Source: Saussurea involucrata
Lineage: Eukaryota > Streptophyta > Magnoliopsida > Asterales > Asteraceae
Length of the DNA stretch: 64,000 nt
Reading direction: 5' to 3'
NCBI GenBank assembly: GCA_033807775.1
Contig: CM066321.1
Coordinates: forward strand, 235,964,350-236,028,349
Part shown: one piece after another, positions 1 through 11,012 of the stretch
How the letters are laid out: each line of letters starts with the position of its first letter
How positions within the stretch are numbered: position 1 is the first letter of the stretch
Notes under the pieces: model-generated
Database searches by the model: none
Told to the model about the DNA's origin: nothing
Seen by the model: the letters and a program-made list of their open reading frames with translations, nothing else
Program-made: the position numbers and the translations under genes

Positions 1-8
1 CGGCTGAG

Positions 9-1148
9 GTGACTCATGCTATTGGGGAGGCGATCCCCAAGATTATTACCGCCATTCGTAACGAGGTAGTAGTGATGATGGAAGAGCGCATCGCGGCGAT
101 TCCACCCCCTGCTGGTGGGCAGCCCCGAGCGCGAGAGTTTCAGTATCGGGATCTCTCTGCTTGTTCTCCTCCTGATTTCAAGGGAGACTCAAACCCGATC
201 GTCAGTATGCGCTGGATCTCGGATATGGAGTGCGCGTTCCTTACTAGTGGTTGTCCTGAGAATTTGAAGGTTCGTTTCGCGGTGAACATGTTACGAGATG
301 GAGCGAAAGACTGGTGTGCTACTGCCTTGACGTTTGCTGAGCGCACTACTTTGACCTGGGAGGAGTTCGTGGTACGATTTCGTGCCGAGTATGTGCCTCC
401 AGTGGAGATGGAGAGGATTGCTAAGGAGTTCTTGGAGCTCACTCAGACTACGGAGACTGTGAAGGAGATGAACCGGAAGTTCACGGAGATGGCACTATTT
501 TGTCCCCAGTATGCTGCTTCTGAGGACATGAAGATGGCGCGGTACAAGGATATGTTACGTACCGAGATCAGGGAGTTCTTGAGTACTGCGCAGTATGCTT
601 CGCTTGCTGCGATGATGGAGGTTGCCCGAAGACGGGAACTTGAGCTGGAGACGCAGGCCAAGAAGAGGAAGGCGGTGCAGACCGTGGCACCAATTTCGGC
701 TGTTCCAGCGAAAACGAGGTTTTTGGACTCGCGCTCGAGTCAAAGAAGCAGTGAGTTTAAGCCCAGAGATAGTAACGGAAGGAGAGATGACAAATGTTTC
801 AAGTGTGGCCAGGTGGGACACTACGGTCGTGACTGCAGGGTATCACTGATGGTCTGTTTTAACTGCAAACAGACAGGACACGTGAAGGCCAATTGCCCGA
901 ATCCGAGGATTGTCGATGGGGGTGGGGCACAAGGAGCTCCTGCGGCTGCTCCTTTACGTATTACGGATGGTCGTGTGGGTCAGGCTGGGACCGAGACGGC
1001 CCAAGGTAGATTTCATCAACTGAAGGCAGATGAGGCACAGGCTACGCCTAAAGTGGTGACAGGTATATTTCATCACTTGAATTTTTTGGTTACTGATTTT
1101 ATATGTGGTTACATTTTGCTTAAACTGTATGATCAAGTACGTTCTTAG
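9..1148 (+). pseudogene. gag: gag of Tekay-1 (capsid domain plus two CCHC zinc knuckles)
   Basis: Open frame of 379 codons; the first 350 or so are gag. The retrotransposon gag (capsid) domain covers roughly residues 50-210, with WISDMECAF, FVVRFRAEYVPP and MNRKFTEM. A basic linker follows, then two zinc knuckles, CFKCGQVGHYGRDC near residue 262 and CFNCKQTGHVKANC near residue 283, which would bind element RNA during packaging. The true start may be left of the window because the frame is open to the edge. From about 1065 the frame runs into a 74-bp AT-rich insert, so the last 27 residues are not gag. In intact relatives gag runs on into protease; here the insert separates them. Confidence 0.85.
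1065..1138 (+). other. 74-bp AT-rich insertion at the gag/protease junction of Tekay-1
   Basis: The coding text runs to the codons for V-V-T-G (to 1064) and resumes at 1139 with codons for T-F-L-V-N-S-V-P-A, the usual chromovirus transition into protease. The 74 bases between are AT-rich, not a multiple of three, and shift the frame. The insert can slide two bases because both edges carry GT. It starts GTATAT if slid left but then ends CAA, so it is not a clean GT-AG intron. Confidence 0.6.
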
Positions 1149-1156
1149 TTAACTCA

Positions 1157-1813
1157 GTGCCTGCTGTGGTGATGTTTGATAGCGGGGCTACTCATTCTTT
1201 CGTGTCTCACACTTTTAGTGAGCGTTTGGGCCGTAGTGTAGGACGATTAGGCTGTCCACTTATAGTCAAGGTTACTGATGATAGGACCTTGACGGTTGCT
1301 GACGTGTATCGTGGGTGTACTTTGGAAATCTTTGGTGTGAGATTCTCTATTGATTTGATTCTGATCGCTATACGTGAGTTGTGTATGATTGTGGGCATGG
1401 ATTGGATAGATGCGTTCGATGCAGAGATTGTTTGTCGTCGCAAACAAGTACGAGTTCGAACCCCAAGTGGGGGAAAACTGCCAGTTCAGGGCGACTCGCC
1501 CGGGCGTACCTCAGCAATATGTTCGGCTGCGAGGGCTCGGAGGTACATACAGCACAGTGGTCAGGGGTATTTGGCGTACGTGATAAACACGCGCGACGGA
1601 GGAGAGAAGAAGACTGCGGAGGAGGTGCCAGTTGTACGGGAGTTTGCCGATGTATTTCCCGACGATTTACCGGGGATACCTCCCGAGCGACAGGTAGAGT
1701 TCCGCATTGACTTGATTCCGGGTGCTGCTCCGGTGGCCAAGGCACCTTATCACCGGGCTCCACCGGAAATGAAGAAGTTGTACACCCAGTTGCAGGAACT
1801 TCTCGAGAAGTAG
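1157..1813 (+). pseudogene. pol: Tekay-1 protease and RT N-terminus, ended by a premature stop
   Basis: The frame really begins at about 1139. The aspartic protease carries MFDSGATHSFV with the catalytic D-S-G, followed by GMDWIDAF, the second conserved protease block. A linker leads to the start of reverse transcriptase: DVFPDDLPGIPPERQVEF, then a block ending LLEK. A TAG at 1811-1813 falls where relatives have a glycine codon before F-I-(R/K), so translation stops at the edge of the RT palm domain. Downstream sequence stays in the same gene but cannot be read through. Confidence 0.85.
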
Positions 1814-2430
1814 TTCATCAAGCTGAGTTGTTCACCGTGGGGAGTCCCGATTCTATTTGTGAAGAAGAAGGACGGGTTCCAACGGATGTGTATAGACTAC
1901 CGTGAGTTGAATAAGCTTACGGTGAAGAACCGTTATCCTCTGCCAAGGATCGATAACTTGCTCGACCCGCTACAGGGAGCCTCGTGGTTCTCTAAGATTG
2001 ATTTGAGATCGTGGTATCATCAGTTGCGGGTGAGAAGTGAGGATACGGAGAAGACGGCATTTCGTATGCGTTATGGCCATTCGAGTTTGTGGTGATGCCT
2101 TTCGGGCTCATCAATGCACCAGCAGCGTTCATGGACCTTATGAACTGGGTGAGTTGCCCGATGTTGGATCGGTCGGTGATTGTGTTCATCGACGATATTC
2201 TTGTGTATTCGAAGTCGAAGGAAGAGCACGGGACGCATTTGCGAGAAGTTTTGGAGATCTTGAGGCGGGAGAAGCTTTATGCCAAGTTATCCAAGCGTGA
2301 ATTCTGGTTACGAGAGGTCCAATTCCTAGGACATGTCGTGAACCAGAGGAGTATTATGGTCGATCCGACCAAGATCTCAGCAGTGATGCGGTGTGAGGTG
2401 CTGAAGACTCCCACTGAAGTACGGAGTTTT
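1814..2430 (+). pseudogene. pol: Tekay-1 reverse transcriptase core, frameshifted and truncated
   Basis: RT motifs are spread over two frames. The first (to about 2086) has VKKKDGF, CIDYRELNKLTVKNRYPLPRID and FSKIDLRSWYHQLRV. A one-base loss near 2080-2086, in the codons just after R-Y-G-H, moves the rest to another frame. There VMPFGLINAPAAFMDLMN and the catalytic VFIDDILVYS are intact. A conserved glycine before YHQLRV is replaced by W. The RT thumb runs to TPTEVRS near 2425 and then jumps directly to integrase sequence. RNase H and the integrase core are absent. Confidence 0.85.
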
Positions 2431-3106
2431 CCTACAACAACAGCTTCCATTCCAGTATTGGCAGGCCGCCTCACGAGATGTTGTATGGTGGGAAGTGCAA
2501 GACGCCCATTTACTGGGGCGAGGTCGGTCAGCGAGTATTAGGGAGCACTGATATTGTGCTGAAGATGACTGAGATGATACAAATGGTGCGGGACCGTTTA
2601 GCTACTGCACAGAGTCGGCATAGGAGTGACGACGACAGGAGACGATCAGACTTAGAGTTTCAGGTGGGGGATTACGTTTTGTTGAAGGTTTCACCCTGGA
2701 AAGGGGTGATCCGGTTTCGTAAACGGGGAAAGTTGGGGCCCCGTTACTTTGGACCTTACAAGGTCAATGCTCGAGTGGGAAAGGTAGCTTATCGCTTAGA
2801 GTTACCGGATGAGCTGAGTTTGATCCACAACACCTTCCACGTGTCTCAGTTGCGGAAGTGTATGGTGGATGAGTCTGCGGTGATCCCTCTTGAGGATATT
2901 CAGATTGACGAGCGGCTTAATTACGTAGAGGAGCCGATTGCCATTATTGACAGGAAGACTAGGGCCTCGCGTAACAAGGTAATTGCCTTGGTGAAGGTCC
3001 AGTGGAAGCACCGAAAGGGTTCCGAGTGGACTTGGAACCCGAGATTGAGATGCGGAAGAACTATCCAGAGCTGTTCGCGGATAAAGACTTCGAGGACGAA
3101 GTCTAA
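2431..3106 (+). pseudogene. pol: Tekay-1 integrase C-terminus with chromodomain-like tail
   Basis: Picks up in the late integrase core with the frame for SYNNSFHSSIGRPPHEML and runs open to 3128. Integrase C-terminal motifs follow: FQVGDYVLLKVSPWKGVIRF, GKLGPRYFGPYKV and LIHNTFHVSQLRKC. The tail (VPLEDIQ-like, then VKVQWKHRKGSEWTWN) has the layout of a chromovirus chromodomain, which in the family guides insertion toward heterochromatin. The catalytic D-D part is missing. The last 15 or so codons read past the normal end near the purine tract. Confidence 0.85.
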
Positions 3107-3109
3107 TTC

Positions 3110-3123
3110 AAGCGGGGGAGAGT
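3110..3123 (+). promoter_or_regulatory. Polypurine tract of Tekay-1
   Basis: AAGCGGGGGAGAGT directly precedes the LTR start TGTAAAG. This is the expected plus-strand primer site for second-strand DNA synthesis. Confidence 0.75.
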
Positions 3124-4681
3124 TGTAAAGCCCGTGTCCCGGTTTGGATATTTTTATTTTTGTTTAATGTTTTCTTTAAATAAATGTTTATTAACGGGAT
3201 TGACGGGAAAGACCAAAAGTGAATTAGTTTTGGTGTTAGTTGGTTCATTTGTTAAATCTAAACTTTAGGGGTGGATTTGAAACTACTTCAAAACCTAGGG
3301 GCTAAAGGGAAAGTTTGGCAAGTGGTGTGCATGGGGTCTGCCCATGAAGGAAACCGACCCCCTCCCTTTTATTTTTCTCATTCCTATTTCACGACACACA
3401 CACACATCGCAGCCACATAAACCTTATTCGCTATTCTCCATGCCTCCATCGCCAAACCACCCTTCCATTCCCCTTGCTGCCATCGTTGGACCACCCGCAA
3501 ACCGCCGCCGCCGCCGTTGGGTTCTGCCGGCGAGAGAAGAGATCAGCGAGAGAGCGAGAGAGTGAGAGAGAAAGCCGGAGATCGGGATTTCCATCGGGGT
3601 GTTGTTGGGTTGTCGTCAAGTGGTAAGCCCCTCCCGTTCATTGTTTTCTTTTTCATTTTCGGTAACCACCGCGAAACCGCCACCGGCGCCGCAGCCATGG
3701 CTGCCGCCGGCACGCGCCGCCGTGCACCACCAGTCGGCGGCTGTGATGGTGGGTTACGGCGGATAAGGTACGTGTGTGTGTGTGTGTGTGTGTGGCGGAG
3801 ATATGGTGGTCGAGTTATCCGATTGTCTTCGCCGGGTTTTAGCGAACCATCACCATCACCGGCGGCTGCCGCCTCCACGTCGCCGCTGACCGCCACTGCT
3901 TGGGGTGGCAGTGGGTGGTGTTGTGCGTTTAGTAGCCTAAAACCCTAAGCCAAAGTATGACTTGCAGGTCTGATTGTATTAAGTCATAGCTTAATGGAGG
4001 TTTAACCCATGTTATGATTTTATGTGAAAAATGTCCAATCTGTCCCTAACTTGTAAAATCCGAAGTTTATTCTAGGAATCTCGGATTGAGGTGAAACCAG
4101 TGCCAAAATCTCACAAATTGTGTTGAGTAGGTTTCAAATGTTTTACAGAAAAATCAATTAAGCCTCTAGCTAGGGTTAAATTAACAATTTGTACAGACTG
4201 GTCCGAAACTCACAGTTTGGATAGTCTGTCTTAGGAAATTCATATAAAATAGTAGGGACCTCGTATGAATGCGTGCGAAGACATAGAACCTTCAGACCAT
4301 GGAATTATATTTCTGGTTTGATGGGTTTAAGGGGGGTCAAACAGGTCACGAACAGACCTGCAAATCTGGACCAAAAGCTGGAAAATGCATGTTTAGGCTT
4401 GTAGTTGTATTTTCGGGTTGGGACTTCACTTTGACACTTTATAACACTTCTTTAGGCGGAAAGAAGTGAGTTGGAGTTGGCGGATTCTTGTTGCCGTTCG
4501 CGGAATTCTGCACTGCTTTTCGAGGTGAGTTCTCTCACTGTGTAGGATAGAGGTTGTATGCGCGCTACTATAGTTCGTGTGTGTTAACTGTTTTGTTTGT
4601 GTGTTAAACTAGGCCGAGTTAGTGTCTAGTATGAGATCTTGGGTGTCGTATAAATCTTGGGGAGACCGAGGACTCGGGGAG
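3124..4681 (+). mobile_element. 3' LTR of Tekay-1, first part
   Basis: Starts TGTAAAGCCCGTG after the purine tract. Holds a small hairpin (CATGGG/CCCATG, 3330-3346), a GC-rich leader with a CCGCCG run near 3501, a TG microsatellite (about 3771-3794) and a splice-donor-like GAGGTGAGTTCT at 4521. Interrupted by Tekay-2 inside a tandem-repeat zone. ORFs in this stretch are low-complexity and not credible genes. Confidence 0.8.
4677..4681. repeat. Target site duplication GGGAG, left copy
   Basis: GGGAG immediately before Tekay-2; the same five bases follow its 3' LTR at 15117-15121. The site lies inside a repeat unit of the host LTR, so sequence context is repetitive, but the split unit reads through perfectly when Tekay-2 is removed. 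Confidence 0.85.
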
Positions 4682-7128
4682 TGTGACAACTGTCAAATTC
4701 ACATCTCAGGTTAGAACTGTTTTGGAAACCTTATATTTTTATGACATAGTTTACACAGTGCAATTGTAGCAGTAAACCCGGTACAATAGGAAAATTTGAG
4801 AAATTTTGCCTAAGAAATCCTTGAATTAGGAAATTATCCATAAATCTCATAAAATGCCAACCTAAAATATTTATATACTACAAGTATTTATGTAATTGAT
4901 AATTTATATATTTCAATCATATTATATATGAAAGTACTTTGTTTTATAATTACTTGGTATTTTAAGTTTAGGAGAATACAAGTATTTTTATATCTAACCA
5001 ATAATACAACATTTATCTTTAGTATTTATATTATTTTTATTAATAACCCCCCCCCCCCCCCCCCCCATGTGAAATCCCCCCCCCCCTCTCCCTATTTCTA
5101 TAAAATAAACCTTACATTTCATTTTTTAATCATTTCTTTTACTTGCATTTTCTCTCAAGTATCATCCCTCTCTCTCTCCACCTTCAAATCTTCATATCTT
5201 CATCTTCAAACCTTCAAACCTTCATCACAACTCCAGCCCCTAAACTCTTATACTACAAGAGTCCAAGGCAATGTAAGGTAAACATAAGTGTGTTGGGTAA
5301 AATCCACACACATTCTTTTAAGTCTTTTTCATATTCTTGCATTTTTAAAAGTATGATCTTCATCTTTTGTTACACTTTCTTCACATCTTTTTAAAATCAT
5401 CTTTATGGGTCTTAATGTTTGTAGATTTACCATCATAACATCTTTTGTTAGTAAAAGATGGCGAATCCAAAATCAAACCAAAGTTAAGATCAAAGATGAA
5501 CATTTTAAACACATGCATGTAGTAATCTTGAAAGATCCATCATTTTTGTTCAAGAGTCTTATGAATGTATCTTTGAAAACCACTAAAAACACATTTAAAC
5601 CCACATGCATGAGCTCAAAATACTGAATTTTTAGTTGCATGTTGATGTTCTTGGCAAGAACATCAACAATCTTCAATATTGGGTCTTTTACAAAAAGTAT
5701 TCAAAGCTTGAGTTGATGGTTGTTTTGCATGCATTTTAAATGGATCATAAATATGTTTGGGAACTGAAAATATTTGTATGGATGAGAGTCAAATCGGATT
5801 TTATTTATGTCTTTTATTTATGCATTTTATTTATTCTTTATCCCTTTTCATCTTTTATGATGAAATTGTGGAATGTTTATATATATAACATATTTGTATA
5901 TATATTTATGCATTTTATTCTTGATCCCATTTCATCATTTTATGATGAAATAGTGGAGTATAAATATATTATGTCTATATATTTATACATTTAAATATTT
6001 GTCATTTCGTTTACGACCCCTAATTTTATCGTCGTTACGATAAAATTTCGGTTTATACATAGATATGTACTAAATATGTTTATGTTCTTTAAAACCCTTT
6101 TCGTTACCTATTGGGACGAAATTGTGGAAACTTTAATCTAAGAAGGACAATGTATACGCTTATTACGTTTTAATAATAAAACACGCAAGGCATTTTATGA
6201 TGATTGGGATAATTAGTACCGAACCTTCGAGATTGAGAACTCACTAGTGACCTTACGTTCATAGGTTTGAAGTAGGATCATCTCGGAGTATTTGTGGGAG
6301 ATTCCTGGATTCTATCACGTATCAAGTGAGTATTCACAGCCCCTTTTTCAATGTTTTACATATTTTGGGGTGAAAAGCATGTGGTTACTACAACTATTTT
6401 ACACACCGATTATTTCGTTTTCTTGAAAATACGAAGCTTGCTTATTTATGCTCTATGGTATCTATGTTGTTGCAAATGTTGTAAGTTTGAGTTTCTTTTG
6501 CTATCATGTATAAAGTCCCCGTTCACGTATACGTTACCCGTTTAACTCACGAGTGTGAGCCGTTGGTAATTATGAATAACGTTATTTGGGTTGACACCCC
6601 CACTCACAAGTAGCGCTTGTTTGAGTGCATAATTATTGTTGTATTGCGTATTGTTGGTGATAGGACATGCGCGTATGTGGAATGATTTCACCGTTGTGGT
6701 AGGGGCAAATTATGTCAGTATAGGTCGGGTAACGGGCTCAATAACTTAGCATTTTACATATGATTACCTTGAGCAAGTGGTTTTATAACCGTATTATTTT
6801 ATCCCATGTGTGGATTTAAACTATTTTGTGATGGCAAACAATGTTATACTCATTAAACCTGTGAACTCACCAACTAGTGCATTAGTTGACACTCTCATTT
6901 ACATGCTTTTCAGGAGAACGTCTTTAAGGTTGGAACTTAGGAAGGCTACACGTGATGAAGCTTTTCTTTACTATCTTTAAATTTCATGTTCATTTCCCTT
7001 CCGTAAAAACAATTGTAAAAGACAAGGTTTGACCTTTGAATGTATTTTGATGGTTGTTGTGATCTTGTAACTTTTGCTATGAAACTTGAGCTGCACATCC
7101 CGTGTTTCCGCTTTAGCGGGGTGTGACA
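4682..7128 (+). mobile_element. 5' LTR of Tekay-2 (2447 bp, internally deleted)
   Basis: Runs TGTGACAACTG to GGGTGTGACA. Contains poly-C runs (about 5046-5090), a leader-like CT-rich stretch, a donor-like CAAGTGAGTATTC at 6324 and a CAG acceptor-like site at 6911-6913. Near 5800 it lacks about 540 bp that the 3' LTR keeps at roughly 13248-13790; the edges share short TTTATTTATG-like sequence. Small ORFs recur identically in both LTRs and are shadows of the repeat. Confidence 0.92.
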
Positions 7129-7132
7129 GATT

Positions 7133-7144
7133 TGGTATCAGAGC
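7133..7144 (+). promoter_or_regulatory. Primer binding site of Tekay-2 (initiator tRNA-Met)
   Basis: TGGTATCAGAGC four bases after the 5' LTR matches the complement of the 3' end of plant initiator tRNA-Met, the standard minus-strand primer for this group. Confidence 0.95.
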
Positions 7145-7486
7145 TAAAGGTTATAGAGAATACCGGTTTTCCTTTGGAAAACTGCAACTATAACCAAAAA
7201 CGGGAATGAACATTTAATTTGCTAAACATGTTGCTAGTATAACTAATTCGGGTATTGCATCATCGGTCTTTAATTAAACAAAGCCTGATCACCTATGATT
7301 AATTAAAGAAAGAGTAATGCGAGACCGGAAATGGATATACTAGGAATATGTGTGTTTTCACACTTGATGCTTCACGTTGTATGCCCAGTAGGAGCGTAGT
7401 TATTGCCTATAGTATGCAATAGTATAGTACGCTTAGTCTTTATCTTGCGCGGTAGTAATGTTATACACTCTTACTTCAGTATCACT

Positions 7487-7900
7487 ATGTCAACATCCTC
7501 ATCACACTCTTACTTCAGCAATACCATGTCGTCATCATCATCGAGCTCAGAACCTTCCTACACGCCATCAAGTGAGCGTATGTCTGACGAGGAACGAGAC
7601 CCGTATGATGGGCCAAGGATGCCTCCGACTGTGGCTCCTCCACAACCCATCCCGGTAGTGATACAACCCAATCCTAGGGGTCCACGTACGAGGCAAACCG
7701 CTAGGAAGAGCGTGCCCATACCTAGACGAGTATCTTTTAGGTCTGATCAGCGAGACGCACCGGAACCTTCACGAGTGATCGAGGGAGTGCCGATTAGTCG
7801 AGCGCCTGGCATGACCTGGACCGAAGAGCAACGCCTTAGGGCCGTGACAATGGACTTGCACGGATGTCAAATGAGGGTCATCACCAGAGTCAAGTTGTGA
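7487..7900 (+). pseudogene. gag: Tekay-2 gag N-terminal remnant
   Basis: An open frame from 7403 has a plausible start at 7487 (ATG before a serine-rich stretch). The product is rich in S, P and R (for example PSSERMSDEERDPYDGP) and ends in TWTEEQRLRAVTMDL, which looks like the disordered leader of a chromovirus gag. The frame shifts near 7862; a second frame to 8076 continues with VVTELVELSYLLTNMS. The capsid domain that should follow (W..F..F-type motifs as in Tekay-1) is not detectable. Without it, particle formation would have to be supplied by another element. Confidence 0.6.
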
Positions 7901-8460
7901 CCGAGCTAGTGGAATTAAGTTACCTTTTAACCAACATGTCGTCCGATGCCGTGAACGGAGCGAAAATAGCTCGGAGGATAGCTTTACGAGCCGAGATAAG
8001 GAGCATGGTAGTAGTGATGCTATTGACGCTATTGGTGTTGTGGGTTTCGATTGAAGTGTATCGGGGCGGATATTGACGTGGACGGTGGAAGATTTAGAGG
8101 AGTAGTGCTAGCTATGCTTGTGTTGATGATATTGATAGTTGTGTATTTGGGATGGTTTTGAATAGGATGATTGATAGTTTGGCAACTTTTGATAAGACTT
8201 TTGGGTTCAAAGGAAAACCTTTTCTTGTGGTTATTATGAACTAAGTATTTTGGGTAATTATAAGTGATTGGTGGTATTAGATCTAAAAACTTTAGTATTG
8301 ATGTAGGATGAACCTCAAAATTTTGGTATTTGAGGCATTATCTAAAAATAGGAATGAAGTTTTATCTTAATGTTATCGGGAGCAGGAACAAGAAAGTAGT
8401 GAGGAAATTTTGGGATGCATGCTAAGGAAGTAGGACGTTACAATAGGCCCCACCCAAAGT
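7901..8460 (+). other. Non-coding filler where the Tekay-2 capsid domain should be
   Basis: About 560 bp between the gag leader and the zinc knuckles. Frames are short and AT-rich from about 8100 on, and no capsid motif is visible in any frame. It may be replaced or heavily decayed sequence. Confidence 0.5.
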
Positions 8461-8477
8461 GTAACTAATGTGGTTCG

Positions 8478-11012
8478 CATCATGAGGGAGCCTGTCTCAT
8501 TTGTAGCATCTGTAAGCAAAAAGGTCATTTAGCCCGATTTTGTAAGACGATAAAGAATGTGAAGGAAGAAGGAAGGGTATGCTTTGAGTGCGGAAGTCCG
8601 GATCACTTCCGAAACGTGTGCCCAAGGCTGAGAAGAGGACCAAACAATAACAACGCTGGGTATCAAGCAAGGCAAGCCAATCAGGGAAACCAAGGAGGAC
8701 AAGCTCGAGGAAGGGCATTTGTCATAGGAGCAGAAGAAGCACGTCGAGACCCCAATGTAGTGACAGGTACGTTTCTTCTAAATGATTATTATGCATCCGT
8801 ATTATTCGACACTGGTGCCGATAAGAGTTTTGTTTCGTTAGATTTTAGGCCTTTGATCAATCTGGAATCTAAGAAAATGTCGAATGCTTATATTGTTGAG
8901 GTTGCTAATGGATCCGAATTAGAAGCTAAGGATGTAATCTTAGGTTGTACCTTGAACTTAGCTGATAAACTGTTTAGTGTTGATCATATTCCAATTGAAT
9001 TGGGGAGTTTTGATGTAGTAATAGGCATGGATTGGCTATCTAAGCACCGAGCAGAGGTTAGTTGTTTTGAAAAGACGGTTAGGTTACCATTACAAGGCGG
9101 AGAAACCCTAGTTGTCCAAGGAGATAGAGCTGGAAGGAGTCTGAAGATAGTATCATGTATGAAGGTCCATAAGTATTTGAGGAAGAAGTATGTTGCGTTC
9201 TTGGCGCAAGTAATTGAGAAGAAGTCTGAGGAGAGGCGAGTCCAGGATATTCCTGTGGTGAAGGATCACCCAGAAGTATTTCCAGACGATTTGCCTGGAC
9301 TTCCACCGTTTAGACAAGTCGAATTTCAGATTGATCTTGTACCCGGAGCGGTGCCCGTAGCCAAGGCCCCGTATCGCTTAGCACCTGCGGAAATGCAAGA
9401 GTTATCGAATCAACTTCAAGAACTTTTGGATAAGGGATTTATTCGACCGAGTTCATCACCCTGGGGAGCCCCAATTCTTTTCGTCAAGAAGAAGGATGGA
9501 TCGTTTCGAAAGTGTATCGATTATAGGGAGCTAAATAAGTTAACAATCAAGAACCGATATCCCCTCCCTCGAATAGACGATTTGTTCGACCAGTTGCAAG
9601 GTGCAACTTACTTCTCTAAGATTGATCTTCGATCGGGATATCATCAGTTGAGAGTCCGAGAGGAAGATATTCCTAAGACAGCTTTTAAAACTCGCTATGG
9701 ACACTACGAGTTTTTAGTTATGCCATTTGGATTGACGAACGCGCCAGCTGTGTTTATGGATCTAATGAATAGAGTATGTAGGCCATATCTTGATAAGTTC
9801 GTGATTGTGTTCATCGATGACATACTAATCTATTCTCAGAGTAAGAAGGATCACGAGCAGCATCTAAAAGTGATTTTAGAGCTTCTTAAGGAACAGAAGT
9901 TATATGCCAAATTCTCTAAGTGCGAATTTTGGATTCGGGAAGTACATTTCTTAGGTCACGTAATCGGAGAGAAAGGGATTCACGTGGACCCGGCCAAAGT
10001 GGAAGCCATTAAGAAATGGGAAGCCCCAAGGACTCCAACGGAAATTCGCCAATTTCTAGGCTTGGCAGGGTATTATCGACGTTTTATCAAGAATTTCTCT
10101 AAGATCGCTAAACCCCTCACCACGTTAACTCAAAAGGAGAAGGAATTCGTCTGGGGAGTTCCACAAGAAGAAGCATTTCAACTTCTGAAGAAAAAGTTGT
10201 GCAATGCGCCGATTTTAGCTTTACCAGAAGGAACGGAGAATTTTGTAGTGTATTGTGACGCATCACATCAAGGATTAGGTTGCGTATTGATGCAAAATGA
10301 TAAGGTGATAGCATATGCCTCAAGACAATTAAAAGTTCACGAAAAGAACTATACCACACACGATTTGGAACTCGGAGCTGTGGTATTTGCTCTGAAAATA
10401 TGGAGACATTATCTATATGGTACCAAGTGTACTATTTTCACTGATCATAAAAGTCTTCAACACATATTTGATCAAAAGATGCTGAACATGAGGCAAAGAA
10501 GATGGGTAGAACTGCTCAGCGATTACGATTGCGAGATACGTTACCACCCAGGTAAGGCCAACGTGGTAGCCGATGCCCTGAGTAGGAAAGAAAGGGTAAA
10601 ACCTTCACGGGTCCGAGCGTTAGGAGCACTGGTTCAAACAAGTTTGAAAACCCGAATTTTTGAAGCTCAGATCGAAGCATTGAAATCTGAAAACCTGAAG
10701 GAAGAGACTCTTCATGGTTTAGAGTCTAGTTTTGAAACTAAGATTGATGGAGTACGTTACTTTAAAGGCAGAGTATGGATCCCAAAGGCTGATAACCTAC
10801 GGGAAATGATTTTAGAGGAGGCTCATAAATCGAAGTATTCAATTCACCCAGGAGCGGACAAGATGTATAAGGATTTAAGGGAATACGATTGGTGGCCAGG
10901 AATGAAGAAGGACATTGCCATATATGTAGGAAAATGCGTAACGTGTGCAAAAGTCAAGGCAGTTTATCAAAAGCCATCGGGACTGTTACAACAACCGGAG
11001 ATTCCCCAGTAG
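8478..11012 (+). pseudogene. pol: Tekay-2 polyprotein: zinc knuckles, protease, RT, RNase H, integrase N-terminus
   Basis: Open from 8478 (a stop lies just before, at about 8475) to a TAG at 11010. The first ATG-independent stretch encodes two zinc-knuckle motifs, CSICKQKGHLARFC and CFECGSPDHFRNVC. Counting from 8559: protease LFDTGADKSFV near residue 80; RT from about 265, with VMPFGLTNAPAVFMDLMN and the catalytic VFIDDILIYS near 415; RNase H with YCDASHQGLG near 564, DLELGAVVFALKIWRHYLYG and TDHKSLQ; then the integrase zinc-binding H-H-C-C near 754-805, ending CVTCAKVK. Every catalytic residue I can check is present. The terminal stop falls at a usually conserved tryptophan in the linker before the integrase core. 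Confidence 0.93.

Noticed and set aside
1063..1137. Spliceosomal intron between gag and protease of Tekay-1
   Set aside because: A GT-AG pair exists (1063-1137), but removing it leaves the frame one base off the expected protease entry.
3344..3948. Plus- and minus-strand ORFs rich in Arg, Pro and Ser in the Tekay-1 LTR
   Set aside because: They overlap a CCG-rich stretch and a TG microsatellite on both strands; composition, not coding conservation, keeps them open.
5405..5626. 73-codon ORF repeated exactly at 12853-13074
   Set aside because: The match exists because both are copies of the Tekay-2 LTR; no domain or start context supports a gene.
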